Assembly: GCA_947385085.1 (NCBI GenBank)
Contig: CANDJN010000002.1
Span: 53,760 to 117,759 of the forward strand
Length of the DNA: 64,000 bases
From: an uncultured Erysipelotrichaceae bacterium
Lineage (GTDB): Bacteria > Bacillota_I > Bacilli_A > Erysipelotrichales > Erysipelotrichaceae
Reading direction: 5' to 3'
Shown: piece by piece, positions 63,034 through 64,000 of the stretch
Numbering within the stretch: the first letter of the stretch is position 1
Layout: every line of letters starts with the position of its first letter
Made by a program: the position numbers and the translations under genes
Notes under the pieces: generated by a model
Told to the model about the DNA's origin: nothing
Database searches by the model: none
Seen by the model: the letters and a program-made list of their open reading frames with translations, nothing else

Positions 63034-63117
63034 AATTTTAAAACGTAAAGAATGTTGTGTTTCTTCTTATCTCTTAATCTTACGTATCTATATTGAAATC
63101 GGATATTTCAAAATCGA

Positions 63118-63166
63118 ATCTTTACAGTGATAAGATCGTGTAATACAATCTTTACAGCGGTAAGAT
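63118..63166 (+). promoter_or_regulatory. Tandem operator of the tetR gene
   Basis: ATCTTTACAGTGATAAGAT (63118-63136) and ATCTTTACAGCGGTAAGAT (63148-63166) are two near-identical imperfect palindromes whose starts are 30 bases apart, about three helical turns, just before the SD of the TetR gene. They are the probable TetR binding sites. Confidence 0.75.
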
Positions 63167-63179
63167 AGGAGGAACTATT

Positions 63180-63788
63180 ATGGAAGGAAAGGCATATCAT
63201 CATGGTGATTTGCGCCGTTCACTCATTGAAATGGGAATTGAGGTAATTAAACAAGATGGTGAAGAAACGCTATCTTTACGCAAGGTTGCGGCGAAATGCG
63301 GTGTGAGTAATGCGGCGCCTTATGCCCATTTTAAAAATAAAGATGAATTTCTTATGGCGATACAACAACACATTATGAATCTATTTACTGTTTCATTAGA
63401 AGAAGTTTACGAGGAACACAAGAATACGAATTCCTTACTATCCATGCTTGGAAAAGCTTACGTTATGTTTTTTTATCAAAATCCCTTTTATTATGATTTC
63501 TTGTTTTCACGCAAAAATATTCGTATAAATCTGTCAATGGATCATTCTAGTGAAATAGATAATCCACCCCTTGCCATTCTTCAAAAAGCAGCCGTTTCTG
63601 TTTTTCAAAGGGCAGATTTACCGAAGAAAGTGATCCAGAATAAAATTATCGCCATGTGGGCACTGGTACACGGCTTAGCGGCTATCGTTATATTGCCTAA
63701 TACAGAATATGATGACAAGTGGGAATTGCGGATAGAGGAAATCATTCAATCTATTTCCATACCGTATCAGACAGCGAAGGAGAAGTAA
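63180..63788 (+). CDS. TetR/AcrR family regulator (WHG domain)
   Basis: A 202-residue TetR-type regulator. The N-terminal HTH is LRKVAAKCGVSNAAPYAHFKNKDEF, and the C-terminal ligand-binding domain has WALVHGLAAIVI, the WHG motif. It probably represses its own operon, which includes the flavodoxin-like gene starting two bases later. Start ATG 63180 after GGAGG. Confidence 0.9.
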   Translation: MEGKAYHHGDLRRSLIEMGIEVIKQDGEETLSLRKVAAKCGVSNAAPYAHFKNKDEFLMAIQQHIMNLFTVSLEEVYEEHKNTNSLLSMLGKAYVMFFYQNPFYYDFLFSRKNIRINLSMDHSSEIDNPPLAILQKAAVSVFQRADLPKKVIQNKIIAMWALVHGLAAIVILPNTEYDDKWELRIEEIIQSISIPYQTAKEK

Positions 63789-63790
63789 AA

Positions 63791-63961
63791 ATGAATTTAA
63801 TGATACATGATTTAAGTAAGGAAGAATTTAATAATCTATTTCACAATCTTGATGAGAACACTCATATTATTTCAGATACCGGCAATATCAAAAGCTGTAT
63901 CGGCTGTTTTGGATGTTGGATCAAAACACCGGGCAAATGCATATTAAAGCTAACTATATAA
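63791..63961 (+). pseudogene. Start of an NADPH-dependent FMN reductase-like gene, truncated
   Basis: Fifty-six codons ending in CIGCFGCWIKTPGKC and a stop (TAA 63959-63961). That segment is the iron-sulphur-flavoprotein/flavodoxin-like signature near residue 40 of much longer proteins (about 180-200 residues). So it is cut short by a mutation or frame error after GKCILKLTI. It is translated with the TetR gene; the window ends 39 bases later, so the rest cannot be judged. Confidence 0.6.
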
Positions 63962-64000
63962 AAGTCAAGCAATTTTATGAAAAAGTTTGAAAATATAATT

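Overview
The window looks like the chromosomal replication-origin region of a low-GC Firmicute, most probably an Erysipelotrichia-type gut or oral bacterium. That placement is inferred from gene order and protein character, not from a search. The core is mirrored around an oriC at about 20.66-21.29 kb. On the minus strand lie dnaA, dnaN, rlbA (S4 protein), recF, gyrB, gyrA, serS and a ycxB-like gene, followed by the tadA/SRP RNA/dnaX/ybaB/recR group. On the plus strand lie rpmH, rnpA, yidC, khpB (jag), an unknown membrane protein, pth, mfd and ftsH. Most genes on each side run away from the origin. Three parS sites (two perfect, one with one mismatch) lie 11-13 kb from oriC, one of them inside dnaX, but parA/parB are not in the window. 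The genetic code is standard, because TGA ends several intact overlapping genes.

Left arm (1-6.4 kb): the 5' part of a PTS EIIC-like permease that runs off the edge, rodA, nadK, a CYTH protein, a DUF1294 protein, and two broken genes (an AlbA_2/RecG-like regulator remnant and an EVE/PUA-like protein with a homopolymer frameshift). serS sits behind a complete T-box leader and encodes a SerRS whose motifs resemble archaeal/eukaryotic SerRS.

Right arm: mfd and ftsH are separated by 550 bases. These contain strong terminators and a well-supported minus-strand small RNA candidate with its own promoter, a three-way junction and two C-rich loops. After a glucosaminidase, a decayed gene and a PadR regulator comes a purine operon (purE, purL, purM, purN, purH). 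Its leader combines a guanine-type riboswitch with terminator, an 18-codon upstream ORF with a perfect Shine-Dalgarno, and a second terminator overlapping the stop codon of that ORF.

From 43.8 to 47.5 kb is a decaying accessory island on the minus strand: HEAT-repeat protein, CPBP protease, Cys-rich KTR protein, DUF998 protein, AbrB-like protein and a TnpV remnant, with a divergent PadR regulator. Three of these are pseudogenes. It probably derives from a mobilizable element.

From 47.5 to 62.2 kb: an M50 protease, a GNAT enzyme, a ribulose-monophosphate pair (hxlA-hxlB) with a divergent DeoR regulator, operator and cre site, a 3D-domain lipoprotein, rnmV-rsmA-ispE, a family 3 beta-hexosaminidase, and an operon of two paralogous ABC exporters around a YtrA-type GntR regulator, then rpmE. 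The window ends with a degraded AAA_14/DUF4143 ATPase, a TetR regulator with tandem operators, and the start of a flavodoxin-like reductase. I saw no rRNA, tRNA, CRISPR array or intact insertion sequence.
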